Source: CAYJLB01 sp964370845 (lineage in GTDB: Bacteria; Bacillota; Clostridia; Oscillospirales; Ruminococcaceae). Taken from it: DNA of 12,583 nt. The position numbers were made by a program, and so were the translations under genes. This document shows, in pieces, positions 1 to 7,252 of the stretch. The first letter of the stretch is position 1; every line of letters begins with the position of its first letter. Below the pieces are notes generated by a model that made no database searches, was not told where the DNA came from, and saw only the letters and a list, made by a program, of their open reading frames with translations. The stretch spans positions 1 through 12,583 of the forward strand of contig CAYJLB010000065.1 of the NCBI GenBank assembly GCA_964370845.1. The letters are read 5' to 3'.

Positions 1-158
1 AATCAACGATTTGGAATTTTTTCAGACATTTATAAAGAATTTAAGTTAAAACTTTATACAATTTTATTGCTTTAGTACAAAGAATTGTCGTATTATGTTA
101 AATTAAAGTAAAAATCACAATGTTCAAAAATGGTCAAATTGTTTCAATTTCTATACAA

Positions 159-188
159 TTCAAAAAAGCAAAAATAATCTGATATAAT
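159..188 (+). promoter_or_regulatory. Putative sigma-A promoter of the lipoprotein gene
   Basis: A consensus -10 box TATAAT lies at 183-188. The best -35 candidate is the weak TTCAAA at 159-164, with an 18-bp spacer. The start codon at 241 would give a leader of about 45 nt, with a GAAAGGA ribosome binding site at 224-230. I see no gene and no other structure in the AT-rich stretch 1-158. The -10 box is convincing; the -35 box is not. Confidence 0.5.
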
Positions 189-240
189 TAAATTATAAAT
201 TTTAATTCAATTTTGTGAGTAAGGAAAGGAATGATTTTTT

Positions 241-1089
241 ATGACAAAAATAGCAAAACTTATTTCGGTACTTTTATGTTCTACATTATTTTTAACAGCG
301 TGTGGCGGAAGTGATGATGGCTCGGATATAAACAATCAAATTAAAGAGCAGTTCATTACAACGACGCAAAACAACACTGTCCAAACACAGGAAATTCCAC
401 AAGAAGAAACTTATGCTGATGATTACGAAGATGATGAACCATCTGAAACTTTATTAGAAACTTCCATTATACCTTATTTTGTAGATTATGGTATAGAAAC
501 TACTTTAACTGCTGATGAAGCTTCTTATACACTTGCAAATTCTGCGATGTATTTAACCTCCGACGGAACGGAGTATGGTACTTCTGATTTATATATGAAT
601 TCAAAACTGCAATATGATACCATAAATGACGATGGTTTACGAGAAGTAGTTCTAAGTGTAGCATTATATTTTATGGAAGAAGATACACCTAATTTTAGTG
701 AAGACCCATATGCTGGAATGACGGTCGAATTAGCCGATTATTATACTGGTTATATATTACCTACCAATGAAAATTCAAAATTAGATGAGAACACATATAT
801 TAACGGGTTATCCTTTAATGATGAAAATATTGAAATAACAGTAGAAGCAATACCTGACTTTAATTATGAAACAGGATATGAAGATGTTTATTGTATTGCA
901 ACTTTAGTGCTAAAATGTACTATGCCAGCGGATTATGATGGTTTAGTTTTAGTTTTTGAAGCTGCACAACCTACTCTTGAAGATTATATTAGTCACAGCA
1001 ATGACAAAGAAACAATAATCAAACTAAAAAAACTTCACGAATATGACGGTTTGGATATATATAACTCAAACTATTTAAGGATAGAATAA
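241..1089 (+). CDS. Secreted lipoprotein of unknown function
   Basis: The 282-residue protein starts with a lipoprotein signal peptide: Lys3 and Lys6, a hydrophobic stretch from about residue 7 to 19, and the lipobox L18-T-A-C21, so Cys21 should be lipidated and anchor the protein on the outer face of the membrane. A low-complexity linker rich in Gln, Thr, Asp and Glu (about residues 22-70) precedes a globular acidic part (about 75-282) rich in beta-type sequence. I recognise no family there and assign no function. The start is set by GAAAGGA at 224-230, 10 nt before the ATG; an earlier ATG at 231 is out of frame. The gene stands alone, with its own promoter and terminator. Confidence 0.85.
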   Translation: MTKIAKLISVLLCSTLFLTACGGSDDGSDINNQIKEQFITTTQNNTVQTQEIPQEETYADDYEDDEPSETLLETSIIPYFVDYGIETTLTADEASYTLANSAMYLTSDGTEYGTSDLYMNSKLQYDTINDDGLREVVLSVALYFMEEDTPNFSEDPYAGMTVELADYYTGYILPTNENSKLDENTYINGLSFNDENIEITVEAIPDFNYETGYEDVYCIATLVLKCTMPADYDGLVLVFEAAQPTLEDYISHSNDKETIIKLKKLHEYDGLDIYNSNYLRIE

Positions 1090-1114
1090 TTTTAATAAAA
1101 TTCAATAATAGTTT

Positions 1115-1144
1115 AAAGGAGGGTTTAATAGCCCTCCTTTTTTT
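1115..1144 (+). terminator. Intrinsic terminator of the lipoprotein gene
   Basis: A perfect 9-bp stem (AAAGGAGGG at 1115-1123 with CCCTCCTTT at 1132-1140) and an 8-nt loop are followed by a T run to 1144. It begins 25 nt after the stop codon. Confidence 0.92.
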
Positions 1145-1166
1145 GTTTGTATTGGGATTTTTTCGG

Positions 1167-1183
1167 GAGGAGCAGAGCCCCTC
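1167..1183 (-). repeat. REP-like hairpin A
   Basis: On the minus strand the stem GAGGGGC pairs with GCTCCTC around the loop TCT, with one G-U pair. It shares its loop and loop-proximal bases with hairpin C at 1342-1366. It lacks a clear GTAG head, so it is a degenerate or distinct member of the family. Confidence 0.6.
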
Positions 1184-1213
1184 ACCTGCAAATTTCGTCC
1201 TCGTGGCAGTAAC

Positions 1214-1236
1214 GGACGACCACAGGTCGCCCCTAC
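1214..1236 (-). repeat. GTAG-headed hairpin B
   Basis: On the minus strand GTAG (1236-1233) directly abuts the 8-bp stem GGGCGACC/GGTCGTCC with loop TGT, including one G-U pair. A decayed relative with two mismatches is at 12191-12213 on the plus strand. Confidence 0.7.
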
Positions 1237-1316
1237 AACAAAATATAAACTCGCAGAAACAAATTTATCCTATTTCTCTTTCTTTAGTGCGGGCATAGAT
1301 GCAACGTCACGTTGCA
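1231..1316 (-). repeat. Repeat unit 1 core with hairpin I
   Basis: This matches 1361-1446 at a 130-bp offset, with seven differences counted by eye over about 85 bases. At its minus-strand 5' end is the perfect 7-bp hairpin TGCAACG-TGA-CGTTGCA (1316-1300). The core carries a GCCCGCACT block and a TTTGTTTCTGCGAG block, both shared with the locus at 12044-12178. Confidence 0.75.
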
Positions 1317-1341
1317 CGAAATTTTATCTTGTGTAATAAAC

Positions 1342-1366
1342 GGCAAGAGCAGAGCCCTTGCCCTAC
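1342..1366 (-). repeat. GTAG-headed hairpin C
   Basis: On the minus strand GTAG (1366-1363) directly abuts a 9-bp stem, GGCAAGGGC with GCTCTTGCC, around the loop TCT. One pair is G-U and would be an A-C mismatch on the plus strand. It follows repeat unit 2 as hairpin B follows unit 1, but with a different stem sequence. Confidence 0.7.
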
Positions 1367-1446
1367 AACAAAATATGACCTCGCAGAAACAAAATTACCC
1401 TATCACTCTTTCTTTAGTGCGGGCATGGATGCAACGTCACGTTGCC
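1361..1446 (-). repeat. Repeat unit 2 core with hairpin I
   Basis: This is the second copy of the 130-bp-offset direct repeat. Its hairpin I (1445-1431) has a perfect 6-bp stem with loop TGA. Just before it, at the permease stop codon, a 12-nt segment CGGCAACGTGAC is duplicated (1462-1451 and 1448-1437 on the minus strand), so the permease stop codon TGA lies in repeat-like sequence. Confidence 0.75.
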
Positions 1447-1450
1447 GTTG

Positions 1451-2635
1451 TCACGTTGCCGAACGTAATGCCTCAACAGGTGGCAATTTTGCAGCTTTAA
1501 AAGCTGGATAAACACCAAAAATTAATCCGATTGCAACAGAAACACAAAGTGCAATCATCATAATATTCATATTTATTATAGGAGTAATATTTAATATATA
1601 CGAACCGCCTACTGCTAAAAAAATTGCTCCTAAAGTGCCTAAAATTCCACCCGAAAGAGTTAAGAAAATTGCTTCAATTAAAAATTCTTTCAAAATTATA
1701 AAACTACTTGCGCCTATAGCTTTTTTTATGCCAATTTCCCGCTTCCTCTCATTTACTGATGACAACATTACTGTCATAATTGAAATTCCTGAAACAAACA
1801 GCGAAATTGCTGCAATTCCCGACAAAACAGTGGTAATTATTGATAAAATGCTTTCTAATTGATCCTTTTGTTTAAGTAGGTTTTCCACCGTTATTTCATC
1901 GTCTTTATATTCGCTTAATACTTTTTCTTCTATCATAGTCGCAACAACTTCGCTATCTCCGCCATTTTCTATTTTTACAGCAATTGTATTATAATAATCT
2001 TGCCCAAAAACTTCGCTTGCTGTGGTGTGTGGAATGTAAATAAAGTTTGGAATTACTCCTGTAAAAAGACTTTGAAGCATATTTACACCATTTCTCACAA
2101 CTCCTATTACAGTAAACTCCTCGCTTTTTCCCTCAGCATAAATATTTATGGTTTTTCCAACAATATTTCCTCTTTTATAACTTGAAAGAGCGACGCTTTC
2201 ATCAACAACACAAACTTTCCCTTCGGTAGAAAGGTCAATTTTATCAATTAACCGACCATAAACTACCTCAAGGGAAATTATTTCATCAGCATCTTCGTTT
2301 ACTCCCCAAATCATAGTTTCAGAATAATCGCTTATAATCTCGCTTTCACCAATATGATAAATCAAAGGCATTGCGTTTTCAACGTTTTTTATTTCTTTTA
2401 TAGCGGACAAATCTTCATCGCTAAGACTTCCCCCACTTGATTTTGAAGCTTGCACAATAATGCTGTCTAAACCCATCATTTCCATTTGTTCATTTATTGT
2501 AAATCGCCCAATTTCCCCAATTGTCGAAATTATTACAACAGAAAAAATACCTATGGAAATTCCAATTACAGTGAGCAAAGTTCTCCCTTTGTTCCGTAGT
2601 AAATTTAGAAATCCTTTGTTGATAAAATCAAACAC
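1451..2635 (-). CDS. MacB/FtsX-type ABC transporter permease
   Basis: The 394-residue protein has the MacB permease plan: one N-terminal membrane helix (about 20-40, in LLTVIGISIGI), a large extracytoplasmic MacB periplasmic-core-like domain (about 45-255), then three C-terminal helices (about 266-292, 312-345, 355-378). ERKREIGIKKAIGAS at 296-310 is the typical FtsX-family cytoplasmic loop, which contacts the ATPase. The end, PPVEALRSAT, is also typical, so the gene is intact. The start is GTG at 2635, with a purine-rich AAAGGGGG 7 nt upstream; the next in-frame Met is residue 51, too late. It lies 30 bp after the adaptor gene. Such permeases use ATP to drive export or lipoprotein handling through an adaptor. 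No ATPase domain is fused or adjacent. Confidence 0.88.
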   Translation of the reverse strand: MFDFINKGFLNLLRNKGRTLLTVIGISIGIFSVVIISTIGEIGRFTINEQMEMMGLDSIIVQASKSSGGSLSDEDLSAIKEIKNVENAMPLIYHIGESEIISDYSETMIWGVNEDADEIISLEVVYGRLIDKIDLSTEGKVCVVDESVALSSYKRGNIVGKTINIYAEGKSEEFTVIGVVRNGVNMLQSLFTGVIPNFIYIPHTTASEVFGQDYYNTIAVKIENGGDSEVVATMIEEKVLSEYKDDEITVENLLKQKDQLESILSIITTVLSGIAAISLFVSGISIMTVMLSSVNERKREIGIKKAIGASSFIILKEFLIEAIFLTLSGGILGTLGAIFLAVGGSYILNITPIINMNIMMIALCVSVAIGLIFGVYPAFKAAKLPPVEALRSAT

Positions 2636-2665
2636 TCCCTATCCCCCTTTCATTAAAAGCAATTT

Positions 2666-3631
2666 TTATTCAGTTAAAAATACAGGGTCACCGTTGTTCT
2701 CCACTTCGTCAGGGTTCAAAAGTACATTTTCAGAATAATTCACTCCCGAAATAACTTCCACAGCGTCGGAAAGTTCAAGTCCAGTTATAATATCCTTTCG
2801 CTCTGCAATTCCGTCCTTAAAAACGTAAACAAATTCATTTCCGTCATCATCTTGCAAAATTGATTCATAAGGAAGGACGGAAATAGAAATTTTATCCTCT
2901 ACAATAATTTTCCCCTCAACAGTGTAACCCTCTTTTAATAGGTTATCAGCACCATTTATTGCCACAACAACAGGAACTACAGTTTCTTGTTTTGTCCCTG
3001 AAAATATTTTTGTTGCACTACTTGAAATGGATTTTATTTCTCCGTAATAAATTTCATTTTCAAAGCCTGAACCTGTAATTTCAACAATTTGCCCAACTTC
3101 AATCTTTGAAATTTTATCTTCAGGAACGTTTAGTGTAGCAATTTTATCAGTATCTGACATAAATGAAGCAATCTCATCATTTGCGCCTAAAAATTGTCCC
3201 GAAAAAGCATAAACTTCGTCAATTGTCCCCTTAGCAGTGGAAACCACCTGACTTGGAATTGACGCAAAAATATCTTCGTAAGTCATATCAACAAACTCAC
3301 CTTCTTCGTTACTGTACACGGATAATGACGAAAGATTGTAAATTTGTTTTGCACTTTCTTCACGATTTATAGTCACTAATAAATCCCCAACTTCCACCTC
3401 TTGTCCTTTTTCAACGTGAACATCTTCCACCATAAAAGGAAAATCTGTGGCAATATATTTTTTATTTTCAAGGGAAATTTCTCCTGTCGAATTCACATAC
3501 TCACTGTAATAAATATTCCTCACTTGAGTGATTTCACTTTTTGCAATTTGTGAAGTAAAATACTCCGGAAGATATGCTGCCATTGCGACAGCACTTAATG
3601 TTATAGCCCCAAATAAAATCAACTTTTTCAT
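2666..3631 (-). CDS. MacA/HlyD-like periplasmic-adaptor-type subunit
   Basis: The 321-residue protein begins with an uncleaved-type membrane anchor (MKKLILFGAITLSAVAMAA). Then come a split biotinyl/lipoyl-like domain (first half around VHVEKGQEVEVGDLLV, second half around GTIDEVYAFSGQFL), a beta-barrel segment (IATLNVPEDKISKIEVGQ), and a membrane-proximal C-terminal domain. The alpha-helical hairpin between the lipoyl halves is very short, as expected in a Gram-positive cell with no outer-membrane channel to reach. I chose the ATG at 3631 because GAAAGGA (3650-3644) lies 12 nt upstream; the in-frame ATG at 3643 touches that site. A weak -10-like TATACT is at 3665-3660. It is co-oriented with the permease 30 bp downstream, so the two likely form one complex. 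Confidence 0.85.
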   Translation of the reverse strand: MKKLILFGAITLSAVAMAAYLPEYFTSQIAKSEITQVRNIYYSEYVNSTGEISLENKKYIATDFPFMVEDVHVEKGQEVEVGDLLVTINREESAKQIYNLSSLSVYSNEEGEFVDMTYEDIFASIPSQVVSTAKGTIDEVYAFSGQFLGANDEIASFMSDTDKIATLNVPEDKISKIEVGQIVEITGSGFENEIYYGEIKSISSSATKIFSGTKQETVVPVVVAINGADNLLKEGYTVEGKIIVEDKISISVLPYESILQDDDGNEFVYVFKDGIAERKDIITGLELSDAVEVISGVNYSENVLLNPDEVENNGDPVFLTE

Positions 3632-3735
3632 AAATATAACCATTCCTTTCTTTTTGAAAAGTATAAATCAGTTCTTTCATAAAATAATTTTGACATAAAA
3701 ATATAAAAATATTCCATAAAAATGTGTAAAAATAA

Positions 3736-3764
3736 TTTACATAGAATAAAGTTTATGGTATAAT
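3736..3764 (+). promoter_or_regulatory. Sigma-A promoter of the small membrane peptide gene
   Basis: TTTACA at 3736-3741 and TATAAT at 3759-3764 are separated by exactly 17 bp. This is the best promoter in the window. The leader to the start codon would be about 50 nt. Confidence 0.8.
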
Positions 3765-3826
3765 AAAATAAAAGTTATCTATACTTAAAAAAAACGTTAA
3801 TTTATTTTGAAAGGAATGTGATGTTA

Positions 3827-3952
3827 ATGAAAATAGCACTAAAAATCATAGGAATTGTAGTAGCAGTTGCTTCTTTGGGAGCTTTAGCTAAGGTAGCACT
3901 TGATAAAGGAATTATCACAAATAAGAAATACATCACTTTAAGCGATGACTAA
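3827..3952 (+). CDS. Small single-span membrane peptide, 41 aa
   Basis: The frame encodes MKIALKIIGIVVAVASLGAL followed by a charged tail that ends in SDD. It has one hydrophobic segment (about residues 5-20) that could be a membrane anchor or signal sequence, then a mixed tail of about 20 residues. I recognise no family. The start at 3827 lies 11 nt after GAAAGGA (3809-3815), matching the 9-12 nt spacing of other genes here. An in-frame ATG at 3821 would add Met-Leu (43 aa) at a spacing of 5. A strong promoter (3736-3764) and a terminator (3974-4008) frame it exactly, which argues for a real gene. Function unknown. Confidence 0.72.
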   Translation: MKIALKIIGIVVAVASLGALAKVALDKGIITNKKYITLSDD

Positions 3953-3973
3953 GGCTGAATATTTACATTTTTT

Positions 3974-4008
3974 TGACAAGGTTTATTTTTTAAATCTTGT
4001 CATTTTTT
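3974..4008 (+). terminator. Intrinsic terminator of the small peptide gene
   Basis: A 12-bp stem (3974-3985 with 3991-4002, one G-T pair) closes a TTTTT loop and is followed by a T run at 4003-4008. It starts 22 nt after the stop codon. Confidence 0.85.
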
Positions 4009-4011
4009 GTC

Positions 4012-4040
4012 TTGAAATTATTCTAATTTTATGTTATTAT
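4012..4040 (+). promoter_or_regulatory. Putative sigma-A promoter of the 415-aa protein gene
   Basis: TTGAAA at 4012-4017 and TATTAT at 4035-4040 have a 17-bp spacer. It sits directly after the preceding terminator, giving a leader of about 50 nt. Confidence 0.7.
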
Positions 4041-4096
4041 ATTAAAATAAGAGTTGAAATACTAAAAATTATTAACAAATTAGGAGGACCGTTTTA

Positions 4097-5344
4097 TTGA
4101 AATGTATAAACTTTATTACTAATACAGGAAATTCAATATTTGAACTTGAACTTTATAAAACGTTAATTCATTTTGTTGAGTATGACTTTACCTATTTTTG
4201 GGAGCAAGCTATTGATTTTGGACTAAAAATGGAAGCAAGTGGAAAATATGACGTTGAGCAAAGTAATATTGTAAAAAATCTTATATCAAAATGTCACCCT
4301 TATTTTGAAGCGAAAAGCAATACCGAATTTTCAAATATTGTAATAGATTGTGTTATTGAATATATTTGCCGAACAAGAGGACTTGGACTTGAGGGGCTTT
4401 GGATTCAATATATTTCTCCTAAAAATGCTTATGAGAGGGAGATTTTTTCTAGAATTTCTGCCTATAAAACAAATAAAGCCATTAATGAATGGGTAAATTT
4501 AATCCGTATGCAAGCCTATGCAACGAAAAAAACTTCCTTTATTTTTGACGGAGATATTTGTTCCGTTGCTGAATGTATGGCGAGGAATAAGTATTTTGAC
4601 CTTGCATATTCTGTTGCTGCAAACGAAATTTCTTATCCCCAAGAGGAACTTCCCTCTGTTCAATGTTTCCCTTTAGGTCAAATGCCTAACACAGCTTTTA
4701 TATTAAAACGTCCTGCAAAAGACATTTACGAAAAATATCAAGGGAAGTTTGAAAATCTTCCTACTTTTACTAAAAAAGGTATCAATGATAACATTCGTGA
4801 TAGCTATGCCCTTGACGCGTATGATGTTATACAGGATATAAAAAGGCCAACTGATATGGAAATGTTTACAGCTATTGAAAGCTTTAGATATTTGCCCGAT
4901 ATGGTTTATTTACCCAATAGTTTTAAAGCAATTGTGGACCTTGAATTTATTAAAATGTTTGAGAATGGAATAATTTTACAGCTTTGTCCTTCTTGTAACA
5001 GATATTTTAAACAAACAGCGGAATACAATGGTTTGTATTGTAATCGAGTAACTAAATCGGGGAACACTTGTCGTGAAGAAAATGACGTAACTTCCCTAGC
5101 CCACGCGGATAATTACAGTATTTATGATAGAATGAACGATTTACAGTCCAGCCTTTTAGAAAAAATCGGCGGAAGAATTTCTTTAAATGAATTCAATGAT
5201 TGGGTGGAGTATTTGGAAAGGCTTAAAGCTAATATTAAAGAAAAAAGTGCAACTATTGATGATTTAGAATCTTTCCTTGACTATACTGAACAAATGTATG
5301 GAAAAATGGAAGTTGACGAATTTAATGACCATATAGAAAATTAA
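4097..5344 (+). CDS. Unrecognised 415-aa protein with Cys4 zinc-ribbon-like motif
   Basis: I do not recognise this protein with confidence; it resembles uncharacterised Clostridia proteins of the DUF6076 type, a tentative match from memory. It has no signal peptide or membrane span, so it is probably cytoplasmic. Four cysteines at 297, 300, 315 and 325 (LCPSCNRYF, then YCNR, then TCRE) look like a treble-clef or ribbon-type zinc site. This is loosely like CGNR zinc fingers, which would fit nucleic-acid binding, but that is inference. The C-terminal 75 residues look alpha-helical (LQSSLLEKIGG, YLERLKANIKEK). The start must be TTG at 4097: the strong site AGGAGG ends 9 nt upstream, the ATG at 4102 is out of frame, and the next in-frame Met is residue 45. 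It is a single-gene unit with its own promoter and terminator. Confidence 0.75.
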   Translation: MKCINFITNTGNSIFELELYKTLIHFVEYDFTYFWEQAIDFGLKMEASGKYDVEQSNIVKNLISKCHPYFEAKSNTEFSNIVIDCVIEYICRTRGLGLEGLWIQYISPKNAYEREIFSRISAYKTNKAINEWVNLIRMQAYATKKTSFIFDGDICSVAECMARNKYFDLAYSVAANEISYPQEELPSVQCFPLGQMPNTAFILKRPAKDIYEKYQGKFENLPTFTKKGINDNIRDSYALDAYDVIQDIKRPTDMEMFTAIESFRYLPDMVYLPNSFKAIVDLEFIKMFENGIILQLCPSCNRYFKQTAEYNGLYCNRVTKSGNTCREENDVTSLAHADNYSIYDRMNDLQSSLLEKIGGRISLNEFNDWVEYLERLKANIKEKSATIDDLESFLDYTEQMYGKMEVDEFNDHIEN

Positions 5345-5377
5345 ACTGTGTAGCAAAATTACGCAGTTTATTTTTTT
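5343..5377 (+). terminator. Intrinsic terminator overlapping a stop codon
   Basis: A 10-bp stem (5343-5352 with 5360-5369, one T-G pair) with a 7-nt loop is followed by a T run at 5371-5377. The last two bases of the TAA stop codon (5342-5344) are the first bases of the stem. Confidence 0.85.
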
Positions 5378-5414
5378 AATAATTTTGAATATTCTTGAAA
5401 GGGTTTGACTACAA

Positions 5415-6539
5415 ATGAAAAGTGCTTTTAAACGAAATAATGATATTTTTTACTGGAAATCCCATAAAGTTAGGTATATAATTACCCTTGTTTTAGGAGT
5501 TTTGGCAGTTTTTTTACTAATTTTCCACACCAATACCACTGTTGCAAACTTTATTTCTGAACACATTGCAAATCCATATAAAATTGCAGTGGGAACAATA
5601 AACGGCTTTCTTCCCTTTTCTATGGCAGAAATTTTCGTTGTTGGAGTTGTACTCTTTCTTTTAATCTACATAGTCTTGTCCATAATTTTTATTGTTAAAG
5701 CAAAAAAAGACAGAAAAATGACAACTTTTCTTAAAAAATCTACTACAGTTGTTATAAGTGGTCTTATTTTATACAATATGTATACTATTTTGTGGGGAGT
5801 AAATTATTATGTTGACAGCACAATAGTAAAAATGGGAATTGTTCAACGTGAAATTACCGTGGAGGAATTAGGAAATACTACAGCTTTTTTTGTTGAAAAA
5901 TTAAATGAAAGTGCCCACGCAGTTTCTCGCGACGAAAACGGCGTTTTTAATGAAGACAAAGATGAGATTTTTGCCGAAGGAAAAACCATTTACAACAACC
6001 TAGAAGCTGAATATTCATATCTAGAATGGATAGATATTCCCCCAAAAGAAATGCTTTTCTCCGAATTTTTTAGCTATGCGGGCTACACAGGGATTTACTT
6101 CCCATATACGGCGGAAGCTAATGTAAATAGCGACCCTCCGCCTTGCTTTTTACCTTCAACAATTGCCCACGAACTTAGCCACGTTAGAGGAGTTGCGCCT
6201 GAAAATGATTGTAATTTCTTAGCTATACTCGCTTGTGAAAAAAGTGAAAATCCAGCCTATGTTTACTCTGGTTGGCTACTTGGATTTGTCAACCTTTCAA
6301 ACGCATTGTACTCCGCCGATAACGAGCTTTGGAACGAAGTTGTTTCCTCTTTAGATAGCGTTGTTTGGGCTGATTTGTCCAACAACAACGAGTATTGGAA
6401 GCAATTTGAAAGTCCTGTTGAAGAAGTTGTAGACGCTGTTTACGACAATTTTTTACAAGTGCAAGGTCAAGATGACGGAATTAAGAGTTATGGTCGAGTT
6501 GTAGACTTGTTAGTAGCTTGGTATTTGCCAAAGATTTAG
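5415..6539 (+). CDS. DUF3810-type membrane protein with HExxH metallopeptidase motif
   Basis: The 374-residue protein has three likely membrane helices (about 20-40, 72-96, 112-130) and then a large soluble domain. That domain carries HELSH at 252-256 and a downstream Glu263 in VAPEND. This HExxH plus Glu layout is that of zinc metallopeptidases and is characteristic of DUF3810 proteins. Substrate and physiological role are unknown. FSEFFSYAGYTGIYFPYTAEAN (about 215-236) is a conserved-looking block before the active site. The start ATG lies 11 nt after GAAAGGG (5397-5403). The gene ends 17 bp before the Fe-S protein gene, so the two are probably co-transcribed. I found no clear promoter between the upstream terminator and this start. 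Confidence 0.8.
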   Translation: MKSAFKRNNDIFYWKSHKVRYIITLVLGVLAVFLLIFHTNTTVANFISEHIANPYKIAVGTINGFLPFSMAEIFVVGVVLFLLIYIVLSIIFIVKAKKDRKMTTFLKKSTTVVISGLILYNMYTILWGVNYYVDSTIVKMGIVQREITVEELGNTTAFFVEKLNESAHAVSRDENGVFNEDKDEIFAEGKTIYNNLEAEYSYLEWIDIPPKEMLFSEFFSYAGYTGIYFPYTAEANVNSDPPPCFLPSTIAHELSHVRGVAPENDCNFLAILACEKSENPAYVYSGWLLGFVNLSNALYSADNELWNEVVSSLDSVVWADLSNNNEYWKQFESPVEEVVDAVYDNFLQVQGQDDGIKSYGRVVDLLVAWYLPKI

Positions 6540-6556
6540 GGAAAGGACAGTTAAAA

Positions 6557-7252
6557 ATGGAAGATAAAATTAGTCAAATAAAAAATATTATCACAGAAAA
6601 ATGCCAAAGCGAAAATATTATTTCCCCTGGATTTTTCAAGCTTCGTGAGCCTATTGGTGATATGACACACGGTATTACAATTGGAGTTCCTCTCTCAAAA
6701 TTTGTTATACAAGAAGTAGAATTAGCAGGAAAACCTACCCATAGTTATTTTCATCATTACCGTACAGCAAACTTTTATTTAGATAGAACAATGCTTGAAA
6801 TAGGCTTGATACTTGAAAAAAATGGATTTCAGTATCTACCAATTGGAGCTTCTCAAAGTATCCCTACCGAAGCTGACCCTAAAGGCTTCCACGGGCGATA
6901 TTCGCACAAAGAAGGTGCCTGTCTTTCGGGGCTTGGGTACATGGGCGCAAACGGATTATTTTTGCATAAAGAATTTGGTTCAAGGTTAAGACTAGGCACA
7001 ATTCTAACAAATGCAAAATTAATAGAAAAAAATCCTCCCCCTCCTGAAAACACAAGTTGTGAAGGCTGTTTTGTTTGCGTTAAATCATGTCCATCGGGCG
7101 CTTTAAAAGGTAACATTTATAAAGTGGGTGACGAGGAATGGACACTTGTTGATCCGCTAATCTGTAGCCAACATATGAAAAAAGCCTATCAAAAAATTGG
7201 TAGAGGGGCAGTTTGTGGTATTTGCATTGCAGTTTGCCCACACAGTAAGTAA
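6557..7252 (+). CDS. Short epoxyqueuosine-reductase-like double [4Fe-4S] protein
   Basis: The 231-residue protein ends in a double-cluster ferredoxin-like domain of the QueG type: C168-x2-C171-x2-C174-x3-C178-P, a lone C203 (LICSQHM), and C220-x2-C223-x3-C227-P. The blocks HGRYSHKEGACLSGLGYMGANGL and GSRLRLGTILTNA also match the region before the clusters in QueG. Full QueG, which reduces epoxyqueuosine to queuosine in tRNA with cobalamin, is about 380 residues. This one is much shorter, so it is either a paralogue of other redox function or a reduced reductase. The ATG at 6557, 9 nt after GAAAGGA (6541-6547), is preferred over an in-frame upstream ATG at 6518 that lies inside the previous gene. 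Confidence 0.8.
   Translation: MEDKISQIKNIITEKCQSENIISPGFFKLREPIGDMTHGITIGVPLSKFVIQEVELAGKPTHSYFHHYRTANFYLDRTMLEIGLILEKNGFQYLPIGASQSIPTEADPKGFHGRYSHKEGACLSGLGYMGANGLFLHKEFGSRLRLGTILTNAKLIEKNPPPPENTSCEGCFVCVKSCPSGALKGNIYKVGDEEWTLVDPLICSQHMKKAYQKIGRGAVCGICIAVCPHSK

Larger units (their letters stand above)
1165..1450 (-). repeat. REP-like hairpin array, locus 1
   Basis: This gene-free stretch is clearly GC-richer than the AT-rich spacers elsewhere. It holds five short hairpins with 3-nt loops and two near-identical core segments. Read on the minus strand, downstream of the permease gene ending at 1451, the order is hairpin I, core, GTAG-headed hairpin II, then the same again, then one extra hairpin. 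G-U pairs in the hairpin II stems exist only on the minus strand (they are A-C on plus), so that strand is likely the functional one. The same family occurs inverted at 12044-12326. I infer a dispersed intergenic element, probably non-coding. Confidence 0.75.

Noticed and set aside
1165..1450. CRISPR array or insertion sequence remnant
   Set aside because: There are only two long units, no regular spacers and no cas genes; no transposase fragment or target duplication is visible. Hairpin modules fit a REP-like family better.
1299..1511. Overlapping plus-strand open frames of 60-70 codons
   Set aside because: They lie in the repeat array and the antisense of the permease 3' end, have no good ribosome binding site, and are low-complexity by-products of the repeats.
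3690..3695. Consensus TTGACA on the plus strand
   Set aside because: No acceptable -10 box lies 16-18 bp downstream; the TTTACA/TATAAT pair at 3736-3764 is much better.
6518..6556. Upstream in-frame start for the Fe-S protein
   Set aside because: It lies inside the preceding gene without a ribosome binding site; the ATG at 6557 has a well-placed GAAAGGA.
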